Shown here: piece by piece, positions 21,162-32,080 of the stretch
Layout: every line of letters starts with the position of its first letter
Numbering within the stretch: the first letter of the stretch is position 1
Assembly (NCBI RefSeq): GCF_040869045.1
Contig: NC_090320.1
Span: 252,650,978 to 252,714,977, forward strand
Length of the DNA: 64,000 nt
From: Eurosta solidaginis
Lineage: Eukaryota; Arthropoda; Insecta; Diptera; Tephritidae
Direction of reading: 5' to 3'
Translations under genes and position numbers: made by a program
Notes under the pieces: generated by a model
Seen by the model: the letters and a program-made list of their open reading frames with translations, nothing else
What the model was told of the DNA's origin: nothing
The model's database searches: none

Positions 21162-22868
21162 TTTTATACTCAGCCGAGCAGAGCTTACAGAGTATATTAA
21201 CTTTGTTCGCATAACGGTAATCCTTAACGGCATAAACTAATCGAGATATATATAGACTTCTATATATCAAAATTATCTGGGTGAAAAAAGAAATTCATTT
21301 AGCCATGTCCGTCCGTTCGTCTGTAAACACGATAACTTGAGTAAATTTTGAGGTATCTTGATGAAATTTGGTATGTAGGTTCCTGGGCGCTCATCTCAGA
21401 TCGTTATTTAAAATGAATGAAATCGAACTACAAGCACGCCCACTATTTCGATATCGAAAATTTCGAAAAACCGAAAAAGTGCGATAATTCATTACCAAAG
21501 ACGGATAAAGCGATGAACCTTAGTAGGTGCGTTGACCTTATGATGCAAAATAGAAAATTAGAAAAATTGTGGACAATGGGCGTGGCACCGCCCACTTTTA
21601 AAAGAAGGTACTTTAAAAGTTGTGCAAGCGGCAATTTGGCAGTTGTTTAAGATATCATGATGAAGTTTGGCAGGCACGTTACTCCTATTACTATATGTGT
21701 GATAAATAAAAATAAGCGAAATCGGATGACGAACACGCCCACTTTTAAAAATTTTTTTTTTTTAAGTCAAATTTTAACAAAAAATGTAAAATCTTTACAG
21801 TATAAAAGTAAATAATGTTAACATTCGACTCCAGTAATGATATGGTGCAACAAAATACAAAGATAAAAGATAATTTCAAAATGGGCGTAACTCCGCCCTT
21901 TTTCATTTAATTCGCCTAGAATACTTTTAATGCCATAAGTCGGGCAAAAATTTACCAATCCTTGTGAAATTTGGTAGGGACATAGACTCTATGACGATAA
22001 CTATTTTCTGTGGCGAACTGTTTTCTATGGGCGAAATCGGTTGAAGCCACATCCATTTTTTATATACAGTCGACCGTCTGTCCTTTCGCTCGGCCGTTAA
22101 CACGATAAATTCCGCAAAAAACGATATATCTTAACTAAACTCAGTTCACGTACTTATCTGAAGTCACTTTATCTTGGTATAAAATATGGCCGAAATCCGA
22201 TTATGACCACGCCCACTTTTACGATATCGAAAATTACGAAAAATGAAAAAAATGCAATAATTCTGTACCAAATATGAAGAAAGAGATGAAACATGGTAAT
22301 TGGATTGGTTTATTGACGCAAAGTATAACTTTAGAAAAAACTTTGTAAAATGAGTGTGACACCTACTATATCAGGGTAGAAGAAAATGAAAAAGTTCTGC
22401 AGGGCTAAATCAAAAGCCCTTGGAATCTTGGCAAGAATACTGTTCGTGGTATTACATATATAAATAAATTAGCGGTAGCCGACAGAAGATGTTCTAGATC
22501 ACCCTGGTCCACATTTTGGTCGATATCTCGAAAACGCCTTCACATATACAACTAAGGGCTAATCCCTTTTAAAACCCTCATTAATACTTTTAATTTGATA
22601 CCCATATCGTACAAACACATTCTAGAGTCAACCCTGGTCCACCCTTATTGCGATATCTCGAGAAGGCGTCCACCTATAGAACTGAGGCCCACTACGTTTT
22701 AAATAATCATTAACGCCTTTCGGTTGATACACATGTCATACAAACACATTCCAGGGTTACCCTAGGTTCATTTTGTTAAATGGTGATTTTCCCTTATTTT
22801 GTCTCCAAAGCTCTCAGCTGAGTATGTAATGTTCGGTTACACCCGAATTTAGCCTTCTTTACTTGTTA
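21162..22868 (+). mobile_element. Main-family Helentron-like element, short form (about 1.7 kb)
   Basis: It begins TATACTCAGCCGAGCAGAGC and carries the inverted-repeat partner CTCAGCTGAGTATG near its end. It finishes with the hairpin GTTCGG-TTACAC-CCGAAT and TTCTTTACTTGTT. The body has a short CCGT region and paired GATATCGAAAATT(T/A)CG boxes with CACGCCCACTTTT words. The satellite portion (about 22490-22760) holds only two to three units. No coding potential is seen. Such nonautonomous Helentrons depend on a Rep/helicase supplied in trans. Confidence 0.85.
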
Positions 22869-23023
22869 GTTCTATAAATAGGACAAAAGCAAAAATACCA
22901 GTTTATTTGGAACCGCCACAACAACAAGCATATATTTAACACATGAATACATACAAATTATGTACTGTGCAAAAGAATAAAATATGCAAGGAAGGCAATT
23001 GGGATAATGTTTACACCAACTAA

Positions 23024-23195
23024 GGCATGGCGTGGCCGAATGTGTTTATAACACTTCAACCATCGTTGGAGTGCGGGTTCAAATCCCCTCCCGAGAGAAA
23101 AGACTTTGAAGAGATTTACAAGGTATAATCGAAAAAGCTGTCGCCTTGTCCGTCCTGATGTCACGTTGTTTAATTTTTCCCAAATTATTTAATAA
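23024..23195 (+). mobile_element. SINE-B, tRNA-Ser-like head
   Basis: GGCATGGCGTGGCCGAATGT followed by GCGGGTTCAAATCCCCTCCC looks like a tRNA-Ser head. The A-box-like TGGCCGAATGTG lies at 23033-23044 and the B-box GGTTCAAATCC at 23076-23086. No acceptor stem closes, so it is not a working tRNA gene. The body AGATTTACAAGGTATAATC...GTCGCCTTGTCCGTCC recurs at about 36703-36750. The right boundary is uncertain. Confidence 0.7.
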
Positions 23196-24099
23196 AGTAT
23201 TAGCCGAAGCTTGCAGTGTTTGCCACGACGCACCTGCTGGAAGGGTAAAGGTATGATACTTCTCAAGGTTTTTAATTTTCAATGTGTGGCACTACGCGAC
23301 CTAATATGTCTTACCAATGTTATAAGGGCATAGTATGTGAAAAGGTTGGAGTTGCGCCTGCTACTAAAGCAATAAGAATTCTCATGCAGGAATATAGGGT
23401 AACTTTATACTAGTTTTTGTATAAACTCTACCCTCAGAAAAACGGCTTAGCGCAATTAAATGTTAATGAAATTTAAAAAAAAAGGAAAATAGTGTACACC
23501 GAAATTTAGCTAAAAGCAAATTACTGCTATTTTATAACTTTTGACAATGGAGTGGAAATTCTTTGTCAGTCTACATCACTGCGTTCTTGTCAAGTTTAAA
23601 GTTTTTCTGAATAGCGACAGAGTAAGTACGTATGATAATGTTTCATAGTCATATCTCAATATTGAGTAATTTTCGCAATAAGCTGTCATTGGAAACTCCT
23701 TTGCATCAATATTTGCAAGAGGAGCTATTATTTTATTTTTATTATTACATCTCAACATCTTCGGTCTGATTGCAATCAAGTTCTTTGTCCGATTGGAAGA
23801 TTTCACGATTATTACGAGAAAGAATCTTCTGAGTCATACAAAGGCAGCCAAATCCATCTGTCTTTCTGTTTTATTAGCCATAGCTTACTGTTGTTGCTGT
23901 TAATAGTAAAATAATTCATATCACAGAATCTGATTGCATCGCGGTTTACCTCGAATCAAGTAAAAAAAGTATTTTATGTATATAAGAACTACGTTCCGTC
24001 ATATTTTTGGCTTGCACAGCAAGGAACAAATCGAATGAAAAGAAATCCGTGGGCTCAACTGAAATAAGAAGGGCCAAATCACTGTATTAATAAGATGGG
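23196..24099. other. No gene recognised
   Basis: Mixed AT-rich sequence. A TATA-like TGTATATAAG at about 23975-23985 lies upstream of the C-rich tandem repeat, but no transcript can be supported. Confidence 0.45.
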
Positions 24100-24470
24100 T
24101 ATTCAACCAACGAGTCGTCAGCTGCGACTCGCCGGGTATAGATTTTACCAATCAACGGTGTATTGGGAATCGTACGACCAACTCAACATATGCGCATCGC
24201 GGAATCGCTACTCCTATACCACTGCATCCACCAACTCGTCAGCTACGACGCGCCGGTCATCATTTACACCAAAAGCCGGTTGCTTGGAAATCGATCTACC
24301 GATTAGACATCTAAGAATCACCGGGTCATCAATCATATTTGAAGATATCGCGTCAGCTGCGACCTCGCCGAAAATGGATTTCACCATCCAGCCGTTGCTT
24401 GGAAATCGACCAATCGTTTCGTTCATCATCCGCGCTTCGCCAATTCACCAATCATAGTCGTCATCACGAT
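24100..24470 (+). repeat. About 118-bp imperfect tandem repeat, three copies, C-rich
   Basis: The core GTCAGCT(G/A)CGAC recurs at 24117, 24238 and 24352 (spacings 121 and 114). Each is followed by CGCCGG-like sequence and, about 40-50 bp later, by TTGCTTGGAAATCGA or a variant. An open frame of 120 codons crosses it (24095-24457) with no domain recognised. Less clear related sequence continues to about 24780. It may be part of a retroelement leader or a local satellite. Confidence 0.6.
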
Positions 24471-26034
24471 CCGCCAAACCTACTTACCGACATCCACTAA
24501 TTCATCATCTTCGATTGGAAGGGTATTGAACTCCACCAACCACCGGTTGCCAGGGAATGAATCCACCGATTCGTCACCGCTGTAACCAGCCGCCGGTCCT
24601 TCCACTGTAACCCCTTCTACTGATCGGAACCATAGTAGTCCGCTGCCAAATCACCACCCCGATCACCCTTAACCGCTTACATCAGAAACCGTAATGTGTC
24701 CATCAACCGATGCAACGTTTATCGATTAACCGGTTGCTGATACACTACTCAACACTTTCACCGGCAGACGAACTCTATCCGCACGCTATCAGGACGTATT
24801 AATGAGGGAAATTTGTGCCTTCTCAACTCTTTACTGACTGAGAGCTAGCCCAGCTTTCGACGAAACCCTTTCTACATTTGTAAGGCTATTAAGCATGTAA
24901 AGTGAATAAGCCGCCTGTTTCAGGATTTTTTAATACGTACAAATGTTCAATATATTCCGCTATTCTTTTCGTGAACTTATTTAAGACATGCTTATAATGA
25001 AAAAGTCTCTGTCGTGGCAACTTTAATAAATAACTTTAAAATTACAGCTGTTATAGGTCACCCAATATCGTCTTTACTTAGTCCCAAGAATTATATACAA
25101 ATAGATGCAATCAACAACTTAAGCAAAGACAACTTATTTCAAACTTCAGTTTCACTTAATTTCTTCTAATAAATTATGACAATTTTTTGTCACTTTTAGC
25201 AAATAAGCAAAGAACGTATAAATAACTTTAGCTTCGTGCCATTGCCCTATTTAATACTTCAAATATATATATATAAATTCAATCCAAATTATAGCTTCAA
25301 ATTAACTAAACGTGAAACTCAACTTAAGCCACATTATTTATTCATTCAACTTTTTCATAGCTCTCAAAATATTTCTATCGCTTTCACTTAACTTTTCAAA
25401 ATACATGCAAATTTACGCTACAGTTCATACAACTTTTCCGTGTGCAAATTGGATTTAAGGGGTGCCAAAATTTCACGTTACGAAGAATTTGTTAGCCGTA
25501 ATGAAGATAATGACTTAAAAGCAAGAAGAAATATTTTAAAAGTAATATTTTACGTGTTAAATAGATAAAGCTAGAACGTAGTGTGCTATTGTGAAATGCG
25601 CTTCAAACAAAGAGCCAATTATAAGTTTGGCTTTCAAATCGAAATAGCTGGTTGTAGTTAGTCAAGCTATTTACGAGTTGATGTTTATAGCTTTTGTCTG
25701 ACTGATCACAGTTTTTGATTAAAAGACTCACCAAACGGCAGTGGCGTAGATAAGGGGGGAGGCGGTCAAGGGGATCAATCCCCCTCATTGGTAATTGAAA
25801 ATATTTTACTTATACATATACATGTATTCGTTTACCAAACTGGCATTAACTTTCTTGCAGTATTAAATCATATATATCACTCTAAAATTAGAAAGAAAAA
25901 AATATTTTCATGATAGTTATGAATTTCTTGCATACACCTAAAAGAAAATGCCATTTTTAAGACACGATTGAATTATCTGAGGAAACTCCACAAACGAAAT
26001 CTTTAAAAAGATTGAACCTGACTCGATGGGTTTC
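24471..26034. other. No gene recognised
   Basis: C-rich up to about 24800, then AT-rich. No conserved coding motif was seen on either strand. A GGGGGGAGGCGGTC to GGATCAATCCCCCTC stretch at about 25754-25790 could form a weak hairpin. Confidence 0.45.
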
Positions 26035-26910
26035 CAAATATGAGACCGCCAACGATTTTTAAACGGTTTTATTAAGCTTGACTTGAGAGGCGGGCTGCAT
26101 GTCTGCACGGCCGTTGCGAACGAATTTTGTAATTAAAATTGAAGGAAATTTCCGATACCCTACAAGCTTGAAACTGTAGTTCAGAACCTGATGACAATGC
26201 AATAAAATGAAAAAAAACTCCGATAGGTGGCGAAAGGATCGAAATATTTTAAAAACCCGTATTTGTGGTCCAATTAGGCTAATATTTGGAACATATAATA
26301 CATACATGAATATAAAGCGACCTATGGAAAAAATCGCCGCTTGGTGGCGCAAGGATCGAGATATGCAAAATTCGTATTTTGGTCCGATTTGGCTCATATT
26401 TGGAACACATAATCTATACAAGAATGGAAAGCGATCTATGAAAAAAAATCGGCGCTAGGTGGCGCAAGGATCGATATATTTAAAAAAATCGTATTTGTTG
26501 TCCGATTTGCCTCATATTTTCAACACATAATACATACATGAATATAAAGCGACCAATGGAAAAAATCGCCGCTTGGTGGCGCAAGGATTGAGATATGCAA
26601 CAAATCGTATTTTGTTCCGATTTGGCTCATGTTTGTAACACATAATCTATACAAGAATGGAAAGCGATCTATGAAAAAAAAATTGGCGCTAGGTGGCGCA
26701 AAGATCGATATATTCAAAAAAATTGTATTTGTTGTCCGATTTGGCTCATATTTGCAACACATAATACATACATGAATAGAAAGCGACCTATGATGTCCGA
26801 TTTGGCTCATATTTTGAACAAATATTACCTACAGTCCGGTAGAAGTGACATCAAAATATTTTGGAGAGTCGAGTAAAGTCTTTGGAAGGACTATGAATTG
26901 ATGACTTAAA
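26035..26910 (-). repeat. Unclassified element with a dimeric 117-bp tandem array
   Basis: Five to six units repeat the GGTGGCGCAAGGATCGA core at about 26224, 26342, 26458, 26575 and 26692. Two unit types alternate (TTGGTGGCG versus CTAGGTGGCG), so the larger period is about 234 bp. Each unit also carries a CCGATTTGGCTCATATTTG-type word and an AAGCGACCTATG-type word. Outside the array, the left end AACGGTTTTATTAAGCTTG and the right end CGAGTAAAGTCTTTGGAAGG match the inverse of the copy at 14300-14896. Short open frames are by-products of the periodicity. Confidence 0.78.
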
Positions 26911-27086
26911 TCGTCAATCTAGGGCATTGATCAGACAATTAAATAAAAGCGTTGGACGCGTCAAATTTCTATTCATAGTCATAACTAACTGAACCTTAAT
27001 AAGGTCATGCTACGCCTCACATTTTTTAAAATTTCACGCGTCCAACGCTTTTATTTAATTGTCTTATCAATGTCCTAGATTGATGA
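26911..27086. repeat. Fold-back: 51-bp arms, inner 28 bp perfect
   Basis: The left arm 26911-26961 and right arm 27036-27086 are inverted copies around a 74-nt spacer. The inner 28 bp (26934-26961 and 27036-27063) match perfectly, ending at ACGCGT beside the spacer; the outer part has a few mismatches. Outside the arms the flanks diverge. Head-to-head fusion of two copies of the same repeat end would explain this. Confidence 0.85.
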
Positions 27087-27299
27087 GGAGTGTGATGACT
27101 AGTACCTAGGACCTGCCTAATTATTTTCTAGTTTTTAGTATTATTATTACTTCATGTAAATATTGTTTTCAATAAAACCGTTTAACCAAAAATTGTTTCT
27201 TAATTATTTTATTGTGAGTAATTTCCGTTCGTTTATGAAACTCTAAATGGAACGAGAACCTCGGCAAAAGACGCAAAAAATTTAAAAAACCCCTTGAGT
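27087..27299 (+). repeat. Outer part of the unclassified repeat end, AATAAAA-bearing
   Basis: ACCTAGGACCTGCCTAATTA and TTTTCAATAAAACCGTTTAA match the copy at 13800-13890. The family resemblance ends near 27215. The remaining bases show nothing recognisable. Confidence 0.6.
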
Positions 27300-27780
27300 T
27301 TGAATTTTTAATATGTTTACATATTATCAATGTAATTTTTCATCTTTCGTTGCCTTTGCGTCGCGAGTTTCAAAAGGTTAATTTAGATTTGGTTCAAGCC
27401 ATGGTTTTCTCTAATGATTTGCGCGAGGAAGTCAAAAAGGTTTGTGCAAAAGAAGACTCCTTTTCCGAAATTTACGAAGAATTGCTGAAACTCTTGACAT
27501 TGGCATTAAACACAAAATAATAGCACTTAGAAAAAATAAAACGGCAAATGCTGAAATTCAAAGTACAAAAGAGTATTTTCTAGTAGCAGTGTTCAATCCT
27601 TTCCTAGATTCTTACATCATGGATCTTGGAGAAAAATTCACTTAACATGAAAATATAATAGAAGGATTTTAGGCTCTTTTCAAGCATAGTTTGCATGAAA
27701 TTGAAAAAGTAGCTGATAAATTCATGAAGACAATCGAGTTTTATCAGCCATATCTCTATCGCCAGGATTATAACTCGGTC
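27300..27780 (+). pseudogene. hAT-like (ZMYM1-type) transposase fragment, copy 1
   Basis: In two frames the plus strand reads LREEVKKVCAKEDSFSEIYE, IAETLDIGIKHKIIALRKNK and STKEYFLVAVFNPFLDSYIM followed by DLGEKFT and a stop. The pattern R/K-x-R-x-N, then EYF-x-VAVFNPFLD and DLGEKF, resembles the segment of hAT-type transposases of the zinc-finger MYM1-like group read as YYRxAIFIPFLDxLIxxLxxRF. Sequence after the stop (ALFKHSLHEIEKVADKFMKT) continues that similarity. The N-terminal zinc finger and C-terminal dimerisation part are absent. Copy 2 lies at 28590-28849 plus 31849-32080. Family assignment is from motif memory. Confidence 0.6.
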
Positions 27781-27859
27781 GATGGGTTTCCTTACAAAGA
27801 AAAGAATTCCTCTATGTTAAAATAAAATATCCTATTTATTTATTCGGTTCTTATTATGG

Positions 27860-28250
27860 TATGGTTGTTTCTTAGTGGTCGCTACGCGTCCCACTATATA
27901 CTCGTATTATAAGTAACTTAAACAACCCGAGTGGTGACTGCCAGTTGTTCCGTAGTCACCACTCGGGTTGTTTCGCGTCCCACTATATACTTGTACCTTC
28001 CCGACTTGTAAAATACGTAACTTAAACAACCTGAGTGGTCACTGACAGTTGTTCCATAGTGGTCGCTACGCGTCCCACTATATACCTATACTTTCCTGAC
28101 TTGTAATCTACGTAACTTAAGCAACCTGAGTGGTCACTACCAGTTGCTCCGTAGTAGTTGCTACGCGTCCCACTGTATACCTACGCTTTGGCTGGTCAGC
28201 CCCTAACTAACTTTTGTTTGGTGGTGGCCGCTCCTTTTATACGATTTTTG
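27860..28250 (+). repeat. About 95-bp tandem repeat with an embedded perfect 19-bp hairpin
   Basis: Three and a half units share GCTACGCGTCCCACTATATA, TTCC(C/T)GACTTGTAA, CGTAACTTAAACAACC and GAGTGGTCACT. AACTTAA landmarks lie at 27915, 28019 and 28114. In the first unit, arms at 27921-27939 and 27954-27972 are perfect inverse copies with a 14-nt loop. The larger first spacing (104 versus 95 bp) suggests an inverted piece was added there. Confidence 0.8.
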
Positions 28251-28589
28251 GCAGTCGGCCGCCACTGCTTAGCAATGTTTCTTATTAACTAGTTTATTAG
28301 CTTTACAATAACAATGTTCTTGCTCCGGTACTCTTTCGCATTCCTTATCTATATATATATATATATGTATGTTCGTGACTTTCTATAGGCTGTGCCAAAA
28401 GTATCAGCCTAAAACTTCAAATAATTTATTCTAAGTATATACTATATAGAACTTGTATTTTTTAAAATGTATAATATATATATGTATGAAAAAACATAGT
28501 TTAAATTAATACGTTTGTACTTCATGTTCTAAGTATAAGATTCATATTTTGTATAAAATTTAAATATACAATTCAAAGATTCATATTAT

Positions 28590-28849
28590 GTATTATGTAT
28601 AGGGTAAAATTCAAAAAAAAAACGTATATAAGCTTAAAATATGCAATTCACAGAAATCCAAGTTTATTACATATTTGTGAAGTCCCAAAACGCCTGCACT
28701 TTGGGGTTTTCACAGATCTCTCTAAAGATTTGCGCGAGGTAGTCAAAGAGATGTGTGCAAAAGAACACTCTTTTTCTGAAATTTACGAAGCTACGAAAAA
28801 AATTGCTGAAACTCTTGACATTGACGTTAGACACAAAAGAATAAGAAAA
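28590..28849 (+). pseudogene. hAT-like transposase fragment, copy 2, left part
   Basis: The frame 28595-28867 contains DLSKDLREVVKEMCAKEHSF, SEIYEATKKIAETLDIDVRH and KRIRKT. Homologous residues occur in copy 1 at 27420-27520. The frame is cut at about 28850 by a Helentron-like element and resumes at 31849. This copy retains ATKK, which copy 1 lacks, so neither is derived unchanged from the other. Confidence 0.62.
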
Positions 28850-31848
28850 ACAAGTAAGGAAGGCTAAGTTCGGGTGTAACCAAACATTACATACTCAGTT
28901 GAGATCTGTGGAGCCAAGTAAGATAAAATCACCATGTTGTAAAAAGAACCTAGGGTAACCCTGGAATGTGTTTGTATGAAATGTGTATCAAATGGAAGGT
29001 ACTAAAGAGTATTTTATGATGAAGTGGGCCATAGTTCTATAGATGGACGCCATTTAGGGATATCGCCATAAAGGTGGACCAGGCCTGACTCTGGAATTTG
29101 TTTGTATGATATGGGTATCAAATGAAATGTGTTAATGATAATTTTAAAAGGGAGTGGGCCTAAGTTCTATAGGTGGACGCCTTTTCGAGATATCGCCATA
29201 AAGGTGGACCAGGGGTGACTCTAGAATTTATTTTGTACGATATGGGTATCAAATGAAAGGTATTAATGAGTATTTTAAAAGGGCGTGGGCCTAAGTTCTA
29301 TAGATGGACACCTTTTCGAGATATCGCCATAAAGATGGACCAGGGGTGACTCTAGAATTTGTTTTTACGATATGAGTGTCAAACGAAAGGTGTTAATGAG
29401 TGTTTTAAAAGGGAGTGGGCCTTAGTTCTATATGTGGACGCCTTTTCGAGATATAGCCATAAAGGTGGACCAGGGGTTACTCTAGAATTTGTTTGTACTA
29501 TATGGGTATCAAATGAAAGGTGTTAATGAGTGTTTTAAAAGGGAGTGGGCCTTAGTTCTATGGGTGGACGCCTTTTCGGGATATCGCCATAAACGTGGAC
29601 CAGGGGTGACTCTAGAATTTGTTTGTACGATATGGGTATCAAATGAAAGGTGTTAATGAGTATTTTAAGAGGGCGTGGGCCTTAGTTCTATAGGTGGACG
29701 CCTTTTCAAGATATCGCCATAAAGGTGGACCAGGGGTGACTCTAGAATTTGTTTGTACGATATGGGTATCAAATGAAAGGTGTTAATGAGTGTTTTAAAA
29801 GGGAGTGGGCCTTAGTTCTATAGGTGGATGCCTTTTCGAGATATCGCCATACAGGTGGGCCAGGGATGACTCTAGAATTTTTTTGTACGATATGGGTATC
29901 AAATGAAAGGTGTTAATGAGTATTTTAAGAGGGCGTGGGCCTTAGTTCTATAGGTGGACGCCTTTTCAAGATATCGCCATAAAGGTGGACCAGGGGTGAC
30001 TCTAGAATTTGTTTGTACGATATGGGTATCAAATGAAAGGTGTTAATGAGTGTTTTAAAAGGGAGTGGGCCTTAGTTCTATAGGTGGACGCCTTTTCAAG
30101 ATATCGCCATAAAGGTGGACCAGGGGTGACTCTAGAATTTGTTTGTACGATATGGGTATCAAATGAAAGGTGTTAATGAGTGTTTTAAAAGGGAGTGGGC
30201 CTTAGTTCTATAGGTGGATGCCTTTTCGAGATATCGCCATACAGGTGGGCCAGGGATGACTCTAGAATTTTTTTGTACGATATGGGTATCAAATGAAAGG
30301 TGTTAATGAGTATTTTAAAAAGGAGCGGGCCTTAGTTCTATGTGTGGACGCCTTTTCAAGATATCGCCATAAACGTGGACCAGCGGTGACTTTAGAATGT
30401 GTTTGCACGATATGGGTATCAAATTAAAGGTATTAATGAGGGTTTTAAAAGGGAGTGGACCTTACTTGTATATGTGAAGACGTTTTCGAGATATCGACCA
30501 AAATGTAGACCAGGGTGATCCAGAATATCATCTGTCAGGTACCGCTAATTTAGTTATATATGTAATACCACGAAGAGTATTCCTTCCAAGATTTCAAGAG
30601 CTTTTGATTTCGCCCTGCAAAACTTTTTCATTTTCTTCTACTTAATATGGTAGGTGTCACACCCATTTTACCAAGTTTTTTTCTAAAGTTATATTTTGCC
30701 TCAATAGACCAATACAATTACCATATTTCATCCCTTTTTTCGTATTTGGTATATAATTATGGAATTTTTTTCATTTTTCGTAATTTTCGATATCGAAAAA
30801 GTGGGCGTGGTCATAGTCGGAGTTCGGCCATTTTTTACACCAATACAAAGTGAGTTCAGATAAGTACGTGAGCAGAGTTTAGTAAAGATATATCGATTTT
30901 TGCTCAAGTTATCGTGTTAACGGCCGAGCGGAAGGACAGGAGGTCGACTGTGTATAAAAACTGGACGTGGCTTCAACCGATTTCCCCCTTTTTATCGTCC
31001 TAGAATCTAAGCCTCTACCAAATTTCACAAGGATTGGTAAATTTTTGTTCGACTTATGGCATTAAAAGTATCCTAGACAAATTAAATGAAAAAGGGCGGA
31101 GGCACGCCCATTTTGAAATTTTCTTTTATTTTTGTATTTTGTTGCAACATATCATTACTGGAGTTGAATGTTGACATAATTTACTTATATACTGTAAAGA
31201 TATTAACTTTTCTTTTAAAATTTGAATTAAAAAAATTTTTTTTTAAAAAGTCGGCGTGGTCGTTGTCCGATTTTGCAAGTTTTTATTAAGCAGACATATA
31301 GTAATAAGAGTAACGTTTCTGCCAAATTTCATCATGATATCTTCAACGACTGCCAAATTACAGCTTGCAAAACTTCTAAATTACCTTCTTTTAAAAGTGG
31401 GCGGTGCCACGCCCATTGTCCAAAATTTTACTAGTTTTCTATTCTGTGTCATAATTTCTACTCACCTACTAAGTTTCATCGCTTAGTCCGTATTTGGTAA
31501 TGAATTATCGCACTTTTTCAATTTTTCGAAATTTTCGATATCGAAAAAGTGGGCGTGGTTATAGTCCGATATCGTTCATTTTAAATGGCGATCTGAGATG
31601 AGTGCCCAGAAACCTACATACCAAATTTCATCAATATACCTCAAAATTTACTCAAGTTATCGTGTTAACGGGCAGACGGACGGACGGACGAACGGACGGA
31701 CGGACATGGCTCAATCGAATTTTTTTTCGATACTGATGATTTTGATATATGGAAGTCTATATCTATCTCGATTCCTTTATACCTGTACAACGAACCGTTA
31801 TCCAATCAAAGTTAATATACTCTGTGAGCTCTGCTCAACTGAGTATAA
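28850..31848 (-). mobile_element. Main-family Helentron-like element with long satellite array (3.0 kb)
   Basis: On the plus strand the element reads backwards: 3' end CAAGTAAGGAAGGCTAAG with its hairpin, about 12 satellite units (28960-30540), then the body with AAAGTGGGCGTGG and GATATCGAAAA boxes, a (GGAC)n region at about 31676-31706, and the 5' hairpin ending TGAGTATA. The termini match the other copies. It splits a hAT-like transposase fragment, whose two halves flank it at A-rich sequence. No Rep or helicase coding is present. Confidence 0.88.
28960..30540 (-). repeat. 130-bp satellite array inside the element, about 12 units
   Basis: Units share GACTCTAGAATTTGTTTGTA, CGATATGGGTATCAAATGAA, GGAGTGGGCCTTAGTTCTAT and CGAGATATCGCCAT. 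Period is about 130 bp. Variant GGTGGATGCC occurs at 29824 and 30214, exactly 390 bp (three units) apart. A two-unit block at about 29661 recurs at 29921. These point to recent local duplications. Confidence 0.9.
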
Positions 31849-32080
31849 AAAAAAACATTCAAATCCTGAAATTGAAAGTACAAAATTGTATTTTCCAGTA
31901 GCAGTGTTCAATCCTTTCCTAGATTTTTACATCAAGGATCTTGGAGAAAAATTCACTTAATATGAAAATATACTAGAAGGATTTTAGGCTCTTTTCAAGC
32001 ATGGTTTGAATGAAATTGAAAAAGTAGCTGATAAAATCATGAAGACAATCGAGTTTTATCAGGAATTTCTTATTGCGGGG
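31849..32080 (+). pseudogene. hAT-like transposase fragment, copy 2, right part
   Basis: After the Helentron-like insertion the frame resumes with NPEIESTKLYFPVAVFNPFL and DFYIKDLGEKFT, followed by the stop also present in copy 1. The ALFKHGLNEIEKVADKIMKT segment follows. About 200 bp are nearly identical to 27540-27750. Confidence 0.62.

Noticed and set aside
23024..23100. A tRNA-Ser gene
   Set aside because: The A- and B-boxes are good, but the acceptor arm does not close and the body recurs without the head at 36703.
28960..30540. CRISPR-like array
   Set aside because: There are no short repeats with unique spacers. The whole 130-bp unit is repeated, and the context is a eukaryotic transposon.
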